The notes: a model not told the origin generated them from the letters alone. DNA of 64,000 nt from Enterococcus termitis (GCF_001730305.1 NZ_MIJY01000023.1:124001-188000), one strand, 5' to 3'; counted from the first letter of the stretch, positions 15,857 to 25,734 are shown. Numbers and translations are program-made.

Positions 15857-16552
15857 ATGTATACGTACGAAAATTATGTAAGTAAAATGAACCAATTAAC
15901 TATGAATGCTTATCTGAGTAGAGAGTTTCCGAGACTTATACTTTGGTTAGTCGTTACTGTTATTGTCATATTTATGGTTCTCTTCTTTTTAAAGTTGTTT
16001 ATCGGCAAAAAAATCACTCGTGTTTCATTGATGGAAATTTGTGCTAACACAACAAAATGTTCGACGGCTATTGGTCTTTTTTTTGTTGGTTTATCCGTGA
16101 TTAGCGGCTTTTCATACAATGCAACAAGCAAAAAAGAGCTAAAGGCAGATTTTAAAGAGCATTTATCTATTGTTTGGAAAGAAGAATCTAAAGAGGAACT
16201 TTATTCACTGGGAACAGAAACCAGTCAAAAAACTTCGGGTGAGTTGGTCTTTTTTATTGGTCGTATATCCACCGATAGTGAAACAGATTATCGATATGTG
16301 GTAAGTACCGAACAAGGATATCAGCTTCGTACGCTCTCGAAACAAGTTGATAACTTTAGTGAGAAGAATGTATATGTCAAAGAATCAAATGACGATAAGC
16401 CGTTTTTGATGATTGAAAAACAATCTTATGAAGACGAACGCTTCAACTCTATTTTTGGAGAATATTTTCTTTTTTCGGGTTCAACGTTTAAAGACCGGTA
16501 CACGTTTACTGTTCCTGTGGGCACAGTAAAAACTGAGTTTAACTATAACTAA
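15857..16552 (+). CDS. ICE membrane protein of unknown function, 231 aa
   Basis: Start ATG at 15857 with AAGGAGG upstream. Two hydrophobic segments (about 27-50 and 70-86) are followed by a ~145-residue hydrophilic domain, probably outside the cell. It opens the membrane-protein cluster that leads into the transfer channel genes, so it may belong to the mating apparatus. No family recognised. Confidence 0.7.
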   Translation: MYTYENYVSKMNQLTMNAYLSREFPRLILWLVVTVIVIFMVLFFLKLFIGKKITRVSLMEICANTTKCSTAIGLFFVGLSVISGFSYNATSKKELKADFKEHLSIVWKEESKEELYSLGTETSQKTSGELVFFIGRISTDSETDYRYVVSTEQGYQLRTLSKQVDNFSEKNVYVKESNDDKPFLMIEKQSYEDERFNSIFGEYFLFSGSTFKDRYTFTVPVGTVKTEFNYN

Positions 16553-16566
16553 TAGGAGTGTTTAAC

Positions 16567-16758
16567 ATGAGTAGTGAACTATTTTGGGATTTGGTTTTAC
16601 AGCTGTTTGTAGTGGTCATGTTGTTTTTGAGTTTACTACTATTTGTTGTTTTGGTTTTATTTTTTATCTATATGTTTTTGTCAACAATGGTATATCTCTT
16701 GGTTTTTGAAAAATATAGCATAAACACTTGGTTTAAATTCGTTTTTAGAAGGGAATGA
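16567..16758 (+). CDS. Small hydrophobic ICE protein, 63 aa
   Basis: Start ATG at 16567 with TAGGAG upstream, 14 bases after the previous stop. Nearly the whole length is hydrophobic (about 10-55), so it is one long or two short membrane spans. Inference: a small subunit of the transfer channel. Confidence 0.6.
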   Translation: MSSELFWDLVLQLFVVVMLFLSLLLFVVLVLFFIYMFLSTMVYLLVFEKYSINTWFKFVFRRE

Positions 16759-16762
16759 TTTT

Positions 16763-17066
16763 ATGTTTGTGACATTATCTGACCGTTTGCGTCAATTAGG
16801 ATTCGTTGAACTCTCAAAAGGAAACTATAAGCTGTTTGTAACGGATATTCCTCCCTAGAACTTCTCTTGTGATTGAAGGTTTTCTTGATAAGAAAACAGG
16901 GAAATATCTGTTTGATTTTTATTCTATGAAGTACGATAAGCGCCAAGGCAAGAGTTACGGCTATAAGGTCTATTGCCAACAAGTGTACGTGACTACTATG
17001 TTCAAAAACGTATCAAGTCATATGGCGTTTATGAAACAGTTGTTGAACGGAAAGGAGGCACTATGA
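16763..17066 (+). pseudogene. Split ICE gene: frameshift or programmed +1 shift at CCC-TAG
   Basis: From the ATG at 16763 the frame ends after 31 codons at a TAG (16856-16858) in CCT-CCC-TAG-A. The next frame (+1) is open from 16857 to 17066 and reads as a natural continuation (RTSLVIEGFLDKKTGKYLF), giving about 100 residues. One base too many in the C run would explain it. Alternatively CCC-TAG could be a +1 slip site, since tRNA-Pro can re-pair with CCT. The stop at 17066 overlaps the next start as ATGA, so the gene is embedded in the operon. Function unknown. Confidence 0.6.
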
Positions 17067-17341
17067 GTACATTATTTATATTTGCATTTGGTATTTTCTT
17101 TGGGGTAGCTGTACAACCTAAAGTAAATACCTTATTTGCATTGGAGTATCGCTCCCAAGTAAAGGCAATTTGTCAAAAGTTTAACTGTGAAAAAAATGAG
17201 TTCACCTACTATGTAGAAGACAACGACGGGTACTATATCGTGAGTTTAAAAGACCACGAGCACCGCGTTAAATTTTCACTAAATAAACCCTGTCAAATTG
17301 TATACTGCCAAGAAGTCGAGCGTGTGGCTTCTGATTATTAA
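17063..17341 (+). CDS. Small membrane-anchored ICE protein, 92 aa
   Basis: Start ATG at 17063 with AAAGGAGG upstream, overlapping the previous stop. An N-terminal hydrophobic stretch (about 3-18) precedes a hydrophilic domain with three cysteines. Probably a channel accessory protein, judged by position only. Confidence 0.6.
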   Translation: MSTLFIFAFGIFFGVAVQPKVNTLFALEYRSQVKAICQKFNCEKNEFTYYVEDNDGYYIVSLKDHEHRVKFSLNKPCQIVYCQEVERVASDY

Positions 17342-17364
17342 GAGAAAGAAAGGATGAATGACAA

Positions 17365-17583
17365 GTGAACTTTTTTCAAAATGTATTTAACAGTGTCGTT
17401 GGCGAAGCGAAATACTTCGTCATGATCTGTATGTTGATTGCAGCTGGTTATTTTGCTTTGGAACGTAAAGCAAGCAAAGCAATTCCCGTTATTTTAGCTG
17501 TAGCGGTTGCTGTATGGTTCGTTGGCGATACAGCGGGCGTATTTGATTGGTTATTGAATAACATGAAAGCATGGGGTAAATAA
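17365..17583 (+). CDS. Small two-span membrane protein of the transfer channel (TcpD-like)
   Basis: 72 aa from a GTG at 17365, with AAAGGATG upstream. Two hydrophobic stretches (about 16-28 and 38-58). Size, topology and position directly before tcpE match the TcpD/VirB3-like small proteins of Tn916-type systems. Similarity cannot be checked at this length. Confidence 0.6.
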   Translation: MNFFQNVFNSVVGEAKYFVMICMLIAAGYFALERKASKAIPVILAVAVAVWFVGDTAGVFDWLLNNMKAWGK

Positions 17584-17585
17584 AC

Positions 17586-17984
17586 ATGCAAACAATTAAA
17601 AACTGGTCGAAGATTTGGAAAATCGAGAGAGTTTTTTATAAGGTGAGTAATGAAATCTCTCTCCCCCGCCCTGTAACACAAACGTTTTTAACGTGGTTTG
17701 TTATAGGGTTTGTTTTATCTCTAAAAATGAAAGGTATCTTCCCATTTATGTTCTCCAGTGCATTGGTCAACCATTTAGGCGTTCCCTTTGGGATTGCCTT
17801 TTTATTGAACAAACGGACATTTCAAGGAAAAAAACCTTATAATTTCTTGCTGTCAATCGTGCTGTTTTGGGTTCGCCCAAAACGGACACGTCGGGGCGGT
17901 TGGGTCGGAAAATCAAAAGAACATACCCTTGAACAAACGGTATTGATTCGAGAAAGGAGCGAGTTATTGAATGAACCTTCCTAA
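17586..17984 (+). CDS. tcpE: TcpE-family conjugation protein (Tn916 Orf17 type)
   Basis: 132 aa. Two hydrophobic spans (about 35-50 and 60-75) precede a basic region (RPKRTRRGGW). TcpE proteins sit at the membrane and are needed for assembly of the ICE transfer channel. It lies just before the VirB4-like ATPase and overlaps it by 14 bases. Assignment rests on order, size and the family's overall pattern. Confidence 0.75.
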   Translation: MQTIKNWSKIWKIERVFYKVSNEISLPRPVTQTFLTWFVIGFVLSLKMKGIFPFMFSSALVNHLGVPFGIAFLLNKRTFQGKKPYNFLLSIVLFWVRPKRTRRGGWVGKSKEHTLEQTVLIRERSELLNEPS

Positions 17985-20448
17985 TTTAGTACCAAAATTC
18001 CCCTTGAAATATTTAGAAGAAAATCTTGTATTCAACCATGACGGCACAGTCTATGCGTACTATGAATTTACGCCGTATAGTTATGGTTTTGTCGGTCAAG
18101 ACAAAGCCTTTCAAATCAAAAATAATTTGGCACGAATGATTAAACAAGTAAAAAAAGGACGTTTCCGTTTGTATAAATGTTCGGCAGAAGAACCGATAAG
18201 TCATGCAATTGAACGTTCAAAAAATGAAGTAAAGTCGAAAGGTGAACTGAAAGAACTTGCCTTTCAGCATTTAGATGGGGTCGAAGATATTTTAATTAAT
18301 ATGAATGGTGAGTATGATGTCTCTACCCGCTATTTCATTGGGTTTGAACTCTCTCTTGACGAGGAAAAACTCGGAAAAAGTCGCTTCTTAGATGATGTGG
18401 TGTCAGGAATTGAAGATTTCTTTCACCGCTCCAATGCTTTACTGTTTGATGAATTTGAGAAAATTCCAAACAAAGACATTGAACGGTATCAACGGTTGGA
18501 ACGTTTGTTGTACAACCGTATTACCCGACATTTCCATTTAAGGAAAACTGAACCGTCCGACATTGAATATATCGTTGCACATTTGAACGGAAAGAGAAAT
18601 CACTCTATACAGGAAACTGAAACGTTCATGCAGTCGTTCAAAGATGAAAAAGATACCTATGCGTTCAAATATGACACGCTCAAAATGGCTTCTCCTACCA
18701 TTATTGAACATGACCAATATTTAGAAATTGTTCATAAAGACCGTACGGAATTTGTTTCTTATCCCGCTTTATCACACGTTACAGGTGATTTAGTGTTTCC
18801 GTTTGGTTCTGAATTTCTGTATTACGAACAATCGACGTTTGATTTTCCAACGGATGTGAGTATTGATGTTGAGGTGCTGGAAAATAAACCAGCCCTTACA
18901 AAAATTCGCAACAAAAAAATGGATTTAAAAGACATTGACGAAAGCGGGCTTGAAAGTGGGCATGATGTCGCAAACAACGTGCTGGAAGCCCGACAGATGG
19001 CAAGTGAATTAGAAGCCGAACTGGAAAACACCAAAGATTGTATGTATAAAATCTCGTTAGTGGTTCGTGTGTCTGCTGATAGCCACGAAGAATTATTAAA
19101 GCGTGAAAGTGATGTGCAAAGTTTTTATGATGATTACAAAATGCGCTTAGAAGTGCCAAGCGGTGACCAGCTCTTTCTTCATTATGAGTGTTTCCCGTCG
19201 GGAAAACGAACCATTGAAGATTATGTTCAATACGTGGAAGCTGAATTTTTGGCTAGTATCGGTTTTGGCGCAACGCAAAAACTCGGTGACGAGTACGGTA
19301 TTCCTTTAGGTTTTAACGTTGATACGGGAAAACCTGTTTATATTCGCCCGTGGCTGGCGGCGCAAGGTGTCAAAGGAAGTAACACCAATGCCCTTGCGAA
19401 AGCTTTGATTGGTTCACTTGGTGGTGGGAAGTCTTTAACAGAAAACTTATTGACATTTTGGAGTGTGCTATTTGGTGCGCTGGGCTTCCTTATTGACCCA
19501 AAAGGCGAACGTACAAACTGGAAAGATGATTTGCCTTATTTTAGTAAACATTTAAAGACGGTCAATATTACCAACAGTGAAGAAAATATTGGACTGCTTG
19601 ACCCCTTCTCTATTATGTCCGATTCTAAAGACCAAGAAGCACTAGCATTGGATATTTTAACGTATATCACGGGTGTAAGTGTTCGTGATGAAGAACGTTT
19701 TCCTTGTTTACAAACAGCCGTCGAAGCTGTCACTCGTTATGACAAAAAAGGATTGCTCTTTGTTATTGATGAACTTCGGGGGCAAAATGCTCCCGTGGCT
19801 ACGAAATTAGCCAATCACATTGAAAGTTTTAAAAAACTGTCGATTGCGGGGCTTTTATTCGGGAATGGTGACAATCAAAAAGGCTTAGATATGACTGCTC
19901 CATTAAATATTGCGTTGGTGCAAGATTTAACCCTACCTGATAAAGATACCTTGCCCGAAGATTACAACACAAATGAAATTTTGAGTGTATCTATTATGAT
20001 GATTCTTGCGACTTATTCGCTTGATTTTATCAAACTGAATCGCTCGATTTTTAAAGCATTAGGCTTGGATGAAAGCTGGGCGTGGTTGAACGTCGCACAA
20101 GGGAAAATCTTAGGAAATAAACTGGTGCGTGCGGGTCGTTCTATGAATGCGGGTATTGATTTCTCTACACAAAATACAGACGATTTAGGCGACGAGAAAA
20201 TGAAAAATAACATTGGGATGAAATTTATTTTCCGTTCTAATGATCGTGATGAAATCGAGAAAGCTCTTGCCTTTTGTAATCTGGAAAGCACAGAAGAAAA
20301 CATTGCTCGTGTCATGGGGCTACAAAACGGCGAATGTTTATTCGTGGATATTCACGGAAACGTGGGCGTGGTTTATGTGTATTACTGGTTTGAAGATTTG
20401 TTCAACGCCTTTGATACTCGCCCTCCAATGGAAGAAAACGAGGTGTAA
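17971..20448 (+). CDS. VirB4-like conjugation ATPase (Tn916 Orf16 / ConE)
   Basis: 825 aa, the energising ATPase of the mating channel. Walker A is GSLGGGKS (481-488) and the Walker B region is around LDESWAWLNV (about 699-708). The N-terminal ~430 residues form the usual VirB4 N domain. Length matches Orf16/ConE (about 800-830). The start ATG lies 14 bases inside tcpE, and a Met-rich repeat-free body runs to three bases before the next gene. Part of one long operon. Confidence 0.93.
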   Translation: MNLPNLVPKFPLKYLEENLVFNHDGTVYAYYEFTPYSYGFVGQDKAFQIKNNLARMIKQVKKGRFRLYKCSAEEPISHAIERSKNEVKSKGELKELAFQHLDGVEDILINMNGEYDVSTRYFIGFELSLDEEKLGKSRFLDDVVSGIEDFFHRSNALLFDEFEKIPNKDIERYQRLERLLYNRITRHFHLRKTEPSDIEYIVAHLNGKRNHSIQETETFMQSFKDEKDTYAFKYDTLKMASPTIIEHDQYLEIVHKDRTEFVSYPALSHVTGDLVFPFGSEFLYYEQSTFDFPTDVSIDVEVLENKPALTKIRNKKMDLKDIDESGLESGHDVANNVLEARQMASELEAELENTKDCMYKISLVVRVSADSHEELLKRESDVQSFYDDYKMRLEVPSGDQLFLHYECFPSGKRTIEDYVQYVEAEFLASIGFGATQKLGDEYGIPLGFNVDTGKPVYIRPWLAAQGVKGSNTNALAKALIGSLGGGKSLTENLLTFWSVLFGALGFLIDPKGERTNWKDDLPYFSKHLKTVNITNSEENIGLLDPFSIMSDSKDQEALALDILTYITGVSVRDEERFPCLQTAVEAVTRYDKKGLLFVIDELRGQNAPVATKLANHIESFKKLSIAGLLFGNGDNQKGLDMTAPLNIALVQDLTLPDKDTLPEDYNTNEILSVSIMMILATYSLDFIKLNRSIFKALGLDESWAWLNVAQGKILGNKLVRAGRSMNAGIDFSTQNTDDLGDEKMKNNIGMKFIFRSNDRDEIEKALAFCNLESTEENIARVMGLQNGECLFVDIHGNVGVVYVYYWFEDLFNAFDTRPPMEENEV

Positions 20449-20450
20449 CC

Positions 20451-22613
20451 ATGAGAAAAAAATACTATTGGGGCAGTATCTTTTTACTGCTCTTTTTCTT
20501 GTTCTTTGCTCTCGCTCCTTCCGTTGTACATGCGACAGGCTGGGTAAGTGAAACAGTCGGTCAAGAACAAGCGGTATTTAATTTTGAAAAGTACCCGCTG
20601 GAAAACTATTCCCTTGATTTCTTTGTTGATTCTAGCTGGAAGTGGCTTCCGTGGAAATGGGGCGAAGGAATTGGCGACGCTGTGATTTATGGCTTATATG
20701 CGATTACCAATGTTCTATGGTTGTTAAACGTATATATCAGCTATTTCATTGGGTTTATCGTGCAAGAAGCTTTTGACTTGGACTTTATTACAAGTCTAGT
20801 TTCCAGCTTGGCAACCAATATGCAACGAATTGCGGGTATTGATGCCAACGGCTTACGTGCAACGGGTCTTTTCCCTGTTTATGGAAAATGGCTTATCTTG
20901 ATTGCGGGGTGTTATATTGCATATGTTGGGGCAGTCAAACGACAAGCCACACGAGCGATACAACACGCTGTTCTTTTTGGGGTAACGTTTATCATGTCAG
21001 GTGTTTTCTTGATGAATGCGAACACCTATTTAACACAAGTAAATGACGCTCAAAAAGACATTAACAGTGAAATGTTAGTGATTGCCAAAGACATTATCCC
21101 AAATGCAAGTTCGGAAACAATTATCGTTGCTCCTGGATACCCAAGTGAAGCCGAACAAAAAACAAAGGGCGCAACAAATGCCATTCGAGAGAATTTATTT
21201 GAACTGCAAGTAAATACCCCTTGGCGATTGTTACAATTTGGTGATAATGATATTGATACTATTGGGAAAGATAGAGTTGAAAAAATACTGAAACAGCCTT
21301 CTTTAGGAGAAGAAAGAAATAAGCAAGTGAAAACAGAAGTTGAAAAATACAGTAATAAGAATGTTTCTATCAATGGTGCGTTTCTTCGCTTTGGAATGAC
21401 ATTACTAGTGATTGTCGCAAATGCGGTTGTTAGTTACAGTGTCGCTGTTCTAACGATTACCATGATTACGTCGCAAATTCTGTTTCTATTGTTCTGTGCG
21501 TTTCTTCCTGTCGCAATGATCTTTTCACTGTTCCCTAACTCTAATCGTATTTTGTTTGGGGCTATGCAAAAAGTTGCTCAAGCGTTAATGACAAAAATGG
21601 GTATTACACTTATTTTAGCGGTGGTCTTCTCTCTTAGTCATTCCTTTTTTGGATTGGCACAGGAAAAAGGCTATATTTGGGTGATTTTTTTACAAATTGC
21701 CACATGGTTAACAACGGTGAATAAAGTCAATGAGTTGTTAGGCTTCATGAGTTTAGGCGGTGCAGATACTCGGCAAGGTGGACGATTTGGACGCATGGCA
21801 AAAAGTTTAATGTTTGCGGGTGTCGCTCGGAACATGATGAAGCGAACCATGCCACAACAAACAACCAAACCAAAACAAAATGTTTCTAAGCGTATGGATA
21901 TGCGGGAGAAACAACCAATTTCTAAACGCGTGGGTGAAAAAATTTCAAATGTTCAGGATATGCCAAATCGATTTGTTGAGAAAGCAAACACTGTGAAAGA
22001 TACGGTTAAAAATGCGCCGACCAATGCGAAATACAAAGCAATGGAAATGCGAAACAGCTATGATGAGGGGCGTATTGGTACAGAATTGAAAAACAATACC
22101 CAGCGGTCTAATCGAGTGGCACAACGTCAACTGACGCAACAACAACGGGTGGACGCATTGAGACAAGCAGAAGAACGCAAGAAAAATAATGTGAGAAATC
22201 ACCTTTCTTCTACTGCCCCTCAAAGTTTCGACCAAGCCAAATTACCAAAAGAAAAAAATGCGTTGCGCTCAACAATTAGTCAATCGGATAAAAAATACCG
22301 AGTGTCTGTTCCTGTAACAAAAGCTAGTTATGATTCAAACACGAGTGTACCTACAGTTGACAAAGAGTTAAGCAAAGCGTCTTATTCAGTTTTAGGCATG
22401 GACGAAAAAGAAAACCGTGAACCAAGCGTACCCGTCTATTTCACGAATGATTCAAAAGGAACAGAACGAGTGGAACAGTTCAATCAAAAGAAACAAGAAA
22501 CACGGTTGAAACGACAAGCTAGTAAACTAGGATTGAAAGAAGAAAAGCAAGTCCAGCGATTTGTACAACACAAACAAAACCGTAAGCACACGCCTAGAGG
22601 GGGCAAAAAATAA
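20451..22613 (+). CDS. VirB6/TcpH-like channel protein (Tn916 Orf15 / ConG)
   Basis: 720 aa. A signal-like segment (about 7-26) and about seven further membrane spans between 75 and 430 form the pore region. The C-terminal ~250 residues are cytoplasmic, Lys/Arg/Gln-rich and low in complexity, as in Orf15 and ConG. It overlaps cwlT by one base (TAATG). Known role of the family: inner-membrane core of the ICE secretion channel. Confidence 0.9.
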   Translation: MRKKYYWGSIFLLLFFLFFALAPSVVHATGWVSETVGQEQAVFNFEKYPLENYSLDFFVDSSWKWLPWKWGEGIGDAVIYGLYAITNVLWLLNVYISYFIGFIVQEAFDLDFITSLVSSLATNMQRIAGIDANGLRATGLFPVYGKWLILIAGCYIAYVGAVKRQATRAIQHAVLFGVTFIMSGVFLMNANTYLTQVNDAQKDINSEMLVIAKDIIPNASSETIIVAPGYPSEAEQKTKGATNAIRENLFELQVNTPWRLLQFGDNDIDTIGKDRVEKILKQPSLGEERNKQVKTEVEKYSNKNVSINGAFLRFGMTLLVIVANAVVSYSVAVLTITMITSQILFLLFCAFLPVAMIFSLFPNSNRILFGAMQKVAQALMTKMGITLILAVVFSLSHSFFGLAQEKGYIWVIFLQIATWLTTVNKVNELLGFMSLGGADTRQGGRFGRMAKSLMFAGVARNMMKRTMPQQTTKPKQNVSKRMDMREKQPISKRVGEKISNVQDMPNRFVEKANTVKDTVKNAPTNAKYKAMEMRNSYDEGRIGTELKNNTQRSNRVAQRQLTQQQRVDALRQAEERKKNNVRNHLSSTAPQSFDQAKLPKEKNALRSTISQSDKKYRVSVPVTKASYDSNTSVPTVDKELSKASYSVLGMDEKENREPSVPVYFTNDSKGTERVEQFNQKKQETRLKRQASKLGLKEEKQVQRFVQHKQNRKHTPRGGKK

Positions 22614-23683
22614 TGAAAAAGTATTTTTCTTTATTTTTAGTCTTTTTAGCTGGTTTAGGTACATTTATTTTGCTCATCAGTGGCGGGAAAGTGAATGAAC
22701 CTGAAACAAACACCGAAATTGTAGCGGTTGGATTGCCCGAAGCAGTCTTGCAATACAAAGAAATTGTGGAAAAAGAAGCCAAAGCTAACAATATACCCGA
22801 CAAAGTCAATGTATTGTTAGCGATTATGGCGGTTGAAAGTGGTGGGAAAGGTAACGACGTGATGCAAAGTTCGGAAAGTCTAGGCTTGCCCGTCAATACT
22901 TTACAACCTCTTGAAAGTATCAAACAGGGGGTCAAGTATTACGCTGAAAATTTAAAAGCTGCTAAAGAAAATGGTTGTGATGATGACGTAGCTATCGCTA
23001 TGTATAATTTTGGCGGTGGCTACCTTGATTTTGTGGTGAAAAATGGCAAAAAGCACACGTTAGCAGTAGCAGAAAAATTCTCCCGTGAGGTGGTTGCCCC
23101 TAGTCTTGGCAATACCACAGGTGAAAAATACCATTACCCTAACCCGATTGCGAATAATCACGGAAACTATCTCTATTGGAATGGTGGGAATTTTTACTAT
23201 GTGGATTTGGTCAAACAATTTTTGAACAATCCATCAAGTGGCTCTAGTGGGGCAAGTAGCATTGCGATTTTAGATAGTGTATTGGGTCAAAAGCTTTTTA
23301 CGGGTCAATGTTATTCTATGACAGGTTATTATGTACAAAAAGTAGGTGGACCGCAATTAATAGGTTCAGGCTACCTTTTTGCTTCAAAAATTGGTTCAGA
23401 TTATGATTGGGAAAGCTACGGCTGGGAAGTCATTTTCAATCCTAAATATGAGCAATTAAAAGCTGGTGATGTCATTAATTGGAATCAAGACCCTATCGTC
23501 GCACCTACAATTTGGGGGCATACGGGTGTTATTAAGTCTGTAGATGGTGGCAACAATTTTACTACCTACGAACAAAATGGAGGGAAAGGTGAAATTGTCG
23601 CTATCTATCAACAAATTTGGCGTCCGTCCATTTCAAGTATTGTAAGGAAAAAAATAGAAAACACGAACGGGATTTTTTACTGA
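22613..23683 (+). CDS. cwlT: CwlT-like two-domain cell-wall hydrolase
   Basis: 356 aa. It opens the peptidoglycan so that the mating channel can cross the wall. An N-terminal hydrophobic anchor (about 5-23) is followed by a lysozyme-like domain (about 42-165) with the probable catalytic Glu75 in AVESGG, then a Ser/Gly linker and a C-terminal cysteine peptidase domain. Cys233 (GQCYSMTG) and His303 (WGHTGVI) look more like a CHAP domain than the NlpC/P60 domain of Tn916 Orf14; this is my reading of the motifs. A hairpin overlaps its stop. Confidence 0.9.
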   Translation: MKKYFSLFLVFLAGLGTFILLISGGKVNEPETNTEIVAVGLPEAVLQYKEIVEKEAKANNIPDKVNVLLAIMAVESGGKGNDVMQSSESLGLPVNTLQPLESIKQGVKYYAENLKAAKENGCDDDVAIAMYNFGGGYLDFVVKNGKKHTLAVAEKFSREVVAPSLGNTTGEKYHYPNPIANNHGNYLYWNGGNFYYVDLVKQFLNNPSSGSSGASSIAILDSVLGQKLFTGQCYSMTGYYVQKVGGPQLIGSGYLFASKIGSDYDWESYGWEVIFNPKYEQLKAGDVINWNQDPIVAPTIWGHTGVIKSVDGGNNFTTYEQNGGKGEIVAIYQQIWRPSISSIVRKKIENTNGIFY

Positions 23684-23704
23684 AGCTGAAAATCGTTCGT
23701 GTTT
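23659..23704 (+). terminator. Hairpin at the cwlT stop, possible attenuator inside the operon
   Basis: AAACACGAACG at 23659-23669 pairs perfectly with 23694-23704, with the stop codon in the loop, then a short T-rich tail. It may reduce transcription into tcpC or protect the upstream mRNA end. Confidence 0.6.
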
Positions 23705-23738
23705 TTAACTAAAATAATCGATAAGGAGACAAACTACT

Positions 23739-24635
23739 ATGCTTTTAAAGCGAAAAAAACCGTTGAAAGAACAAAAAACATCAAAAAAGAAAAAAACTGG
23801 TCGCTCTCGTGTGCCTCGTATTATTTTAATAGGCGGTTGGTCGTTACTAATCTTTAGCGTTGGGTTTGGTATGTACAACAATCTAACGGCTGTATCAACT
23901 CACACAGTTCATGAAAAAGAAGTGATAAAAGAACAGTTGATTGATACAACGGGGCTTCAAAGTTACGCAAAGGGCTTTGCGAAAGCGTATTTTACTGTAT
24001 CACCAACGAGTAAAGACCAGCAAGAGCAACGAGAAGCGTTAGAAGGCTATTTATCAGAAAATCTTTCCTATTCTAGCTCTCTTTACAAAGAAGTAAAAGA
24101 GAAAGTTTCAGTGAAGGACGTTGAAATTTGGGGCATTACAGCCGTACCAAATGAAAAAAATGTATACAGTGTGTTGTTAAAACTAATGTTGGAAGCTGGC
24201 AAAGAAAGCTATGATCGTGCGTATTCCGTCAATATTTATGTCAAAGACAATCAATTTTCGGTGGTCAAATTGCCAATTTTAGCAACCTTGCCAAGTAAAG
24301 CAAACGTTGAGGTGGCGCAACAAATGACAACAACAAATGTTGAGGCAACCACTCGTGAAGCTGTTGAGGGCTTTTTAGAAACATTCTTCGGTGTTTATCC
24401 AAAAGCCGATGAAAAAGAATTGATTTATTACGGTAAGGAATTACAGCCGATTAAAGACAATTTGACCTTCTTAGAAATTACCAATGCACAAATGGCAGAA
24501 ACTAAACAAACGGTAGAGGTTACCTGTACGGTTGTTTATCGGGATAATGACACGAAATTGACCTTTGAAATGCCGTATCAATTAACGCTGGAAAAAGTAT
24601 CAGACGGTAAATTCTCTATTAAGGAGTTGCACTAA
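23739..24635 (+). CDS. tcpC: TcpC-like conjugation protein (Tn916 Orf13 / ConC)
   Basis: 298 aa. A Lys-rich cytoplasmic start, one membrane span (about 27-45) and two NTF2-like extracellular domains (about 65-180 and 195-295) fit TcpC, a bitopic channel component. SD ATAAGGAG precedes the ATG. Its stop overlaps the next start (TAATG). Confidence 0.85.
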   Translation: MLLKRKKPLKEQKTSKKKKTGRSRVPRIILIGGWSLLIFSVGFGMYNNLTAVSTHTVHEKEVIKEQLIDTTGLQSYAKGFAKAYFTVSPTSKDQQEQREALEGYLSENLSYSSSLYKEVKEKVSVKDVEIWGITAVPNEKNVYSVLLKLMLEAGKESYDRAYSVNIYVKDNQFSVVKLPILATLPSKANVEVAQQMTTTNVEATTREAVEGFLETFFGVYPKADEKELIYYGKELQPIKDNLTFLEITNAQMAETKQTVEVTCTVVYRDNDTKLTFEMPYQLTLEKVSDGKFSIKELH

Positions 24636-25204
24636 TGAAAAAAACAGGACGATTGATTTTCAGCGTTGCCGTGTTATTGGTACTTGGTGGCTGTTCGGAA
24701 AATAAAGAACAAACCACCATTCAGAAACAAGAAAAGCAAATTGAAACACTCACGCATGAAAAGAAAGAATTGGAATTGTTGTTAGAGAATGAGAAGCAGA
24801 AAACGCCTGTTTCTTCTTCTCCAATAGTAGAAGCTACTGTTGAGGAATCAGACACAGAAGAATTATCCTCTTTGTTTGATTCGTTCATTCGTGCGCAATT
24901 TGAACAAGACGGCGAAGCATTGAAACCACTGACGACTGCTAAATTATACACAATGCTTGTGGATAAAGCAGGCGAACGTGAGACGACTGTCTCGTTTAAA
25001 AGTACCGTAAAATCTATTACGCTGTATCAAGCAGAATCCTTAAATGATACAGAAGCGGTACTTGTCGGGAAAATTGAAGTAGAAACAAAAGTCGGAGATT
25101 TTGCGCCTAGCCGTTATCAACAATTAGTTGAGTGTACAGCTGTGAAAGATTCCGAAGGAGTGTTTCAAGTAGACACACAAACATTAACCAATTTAGCACA
25201 ATGA
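24635..25204 (+). CDS. Lipoprotein of the ICE transfer operon
   Basis: 189 aa. The lipobox LVLGGC places the lipidated Cys at residue 20. A coiled-coil stretch (about 28-55) and a Ser/Glu-rich linker precede a ~110-residue domain resembling the NTF2-like domains of the TcpC neighbour. Overlap with tcpC indicates coupled expression. Likely an outer-face accessory of the channel. Confidence 0.75.
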   Translation: MKKTGRLIFSVAVLLVLGGCSENKEQTTIQKQEKQIETLTHEKKELELLLENEKQKTPVSSSPIVEATVEESDTEELSSLFDSFIRAQFEQDGEALKPLTTAKLYTMLVDKAGERETTVSFKSTVKSITLYQAESLNDTEAVLVGKIEVETKVGDFAPSRYQQLVECTAVKDSEGVFQVDTQTLTNLAQ

Positions 25205-25290
25205 AATGTTTTTTTAATATTTTTTTAATCATAATCTTTCTTATTTGTTTTCTTTTTGGTAAAATATAAAAAAACACAAGGAGTAAGAAA

Positions 25291-25719
25291 ATGAGAAAAA
25301 AGCTATGCGGTTATTTATTAATGATAGTTACTATGTTGATTGTCTCAGGGTGTTCGTCGTTTGTGTCTAGAGAGGAAGAGTATACAAAAGTTATTGATTC
25401 AGCTTTAAAAGCAAATCAAGAGCTAGTTAAAGAGTACGATTGGAATTTTGGTGAAAATGATATTTTTGAAAGAAAAGAAAGTAATATTATGATTTGGGAA
25501 GATGAAAATAATTACTATGTTTATCTTAGAAAAAATAATTTTAATGATGGTTATGACTATGTCTATGGTGATGGCTATAAAATTGCAAAAACCAATGATA
25601 GCTGGGATTCTTCGCCTGATGACCGAGCAAAGATTAAAGAATTCCTCGACGACAATGTTTCCCCGATTTATGAAGAAAATAACATTGAGTTAGTATCTGA
25701 TGATAAAGACATGCGGTAA
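25291..25719 (+). CDS. Lipoprotein of unknown function at the end of the ICE
   Basis: 142 aa, SD AAGGAG. The lipobox LIVSGC puts Cys at 21. The mature part is acidic and rich in Asp, Asn and Tyr (NNFNDGYDYVYGDGYK). An AT-rich spacer of 86 bases before it may hold a promoter, so it could be expressed apart from the transfer operon. A surface-exclusion or immunity role would suit the position but is a guess. Confidence 0.65.
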   Translation: MRKKLCGYLLMIVTMLIVSGCSSFVSREEEYTKVIDSALKANQELVKEYDWNFGENDIFERKESNIMIWEDENNYYVYLRKNNFNDGYDYVYGDGYKIAKTNDSWDSSPDDRAKIKEFLDDNVSPIYEENNIELVSDDKDMR

Positions 25720-25734
25720 AAAAGAATAGCAAAA

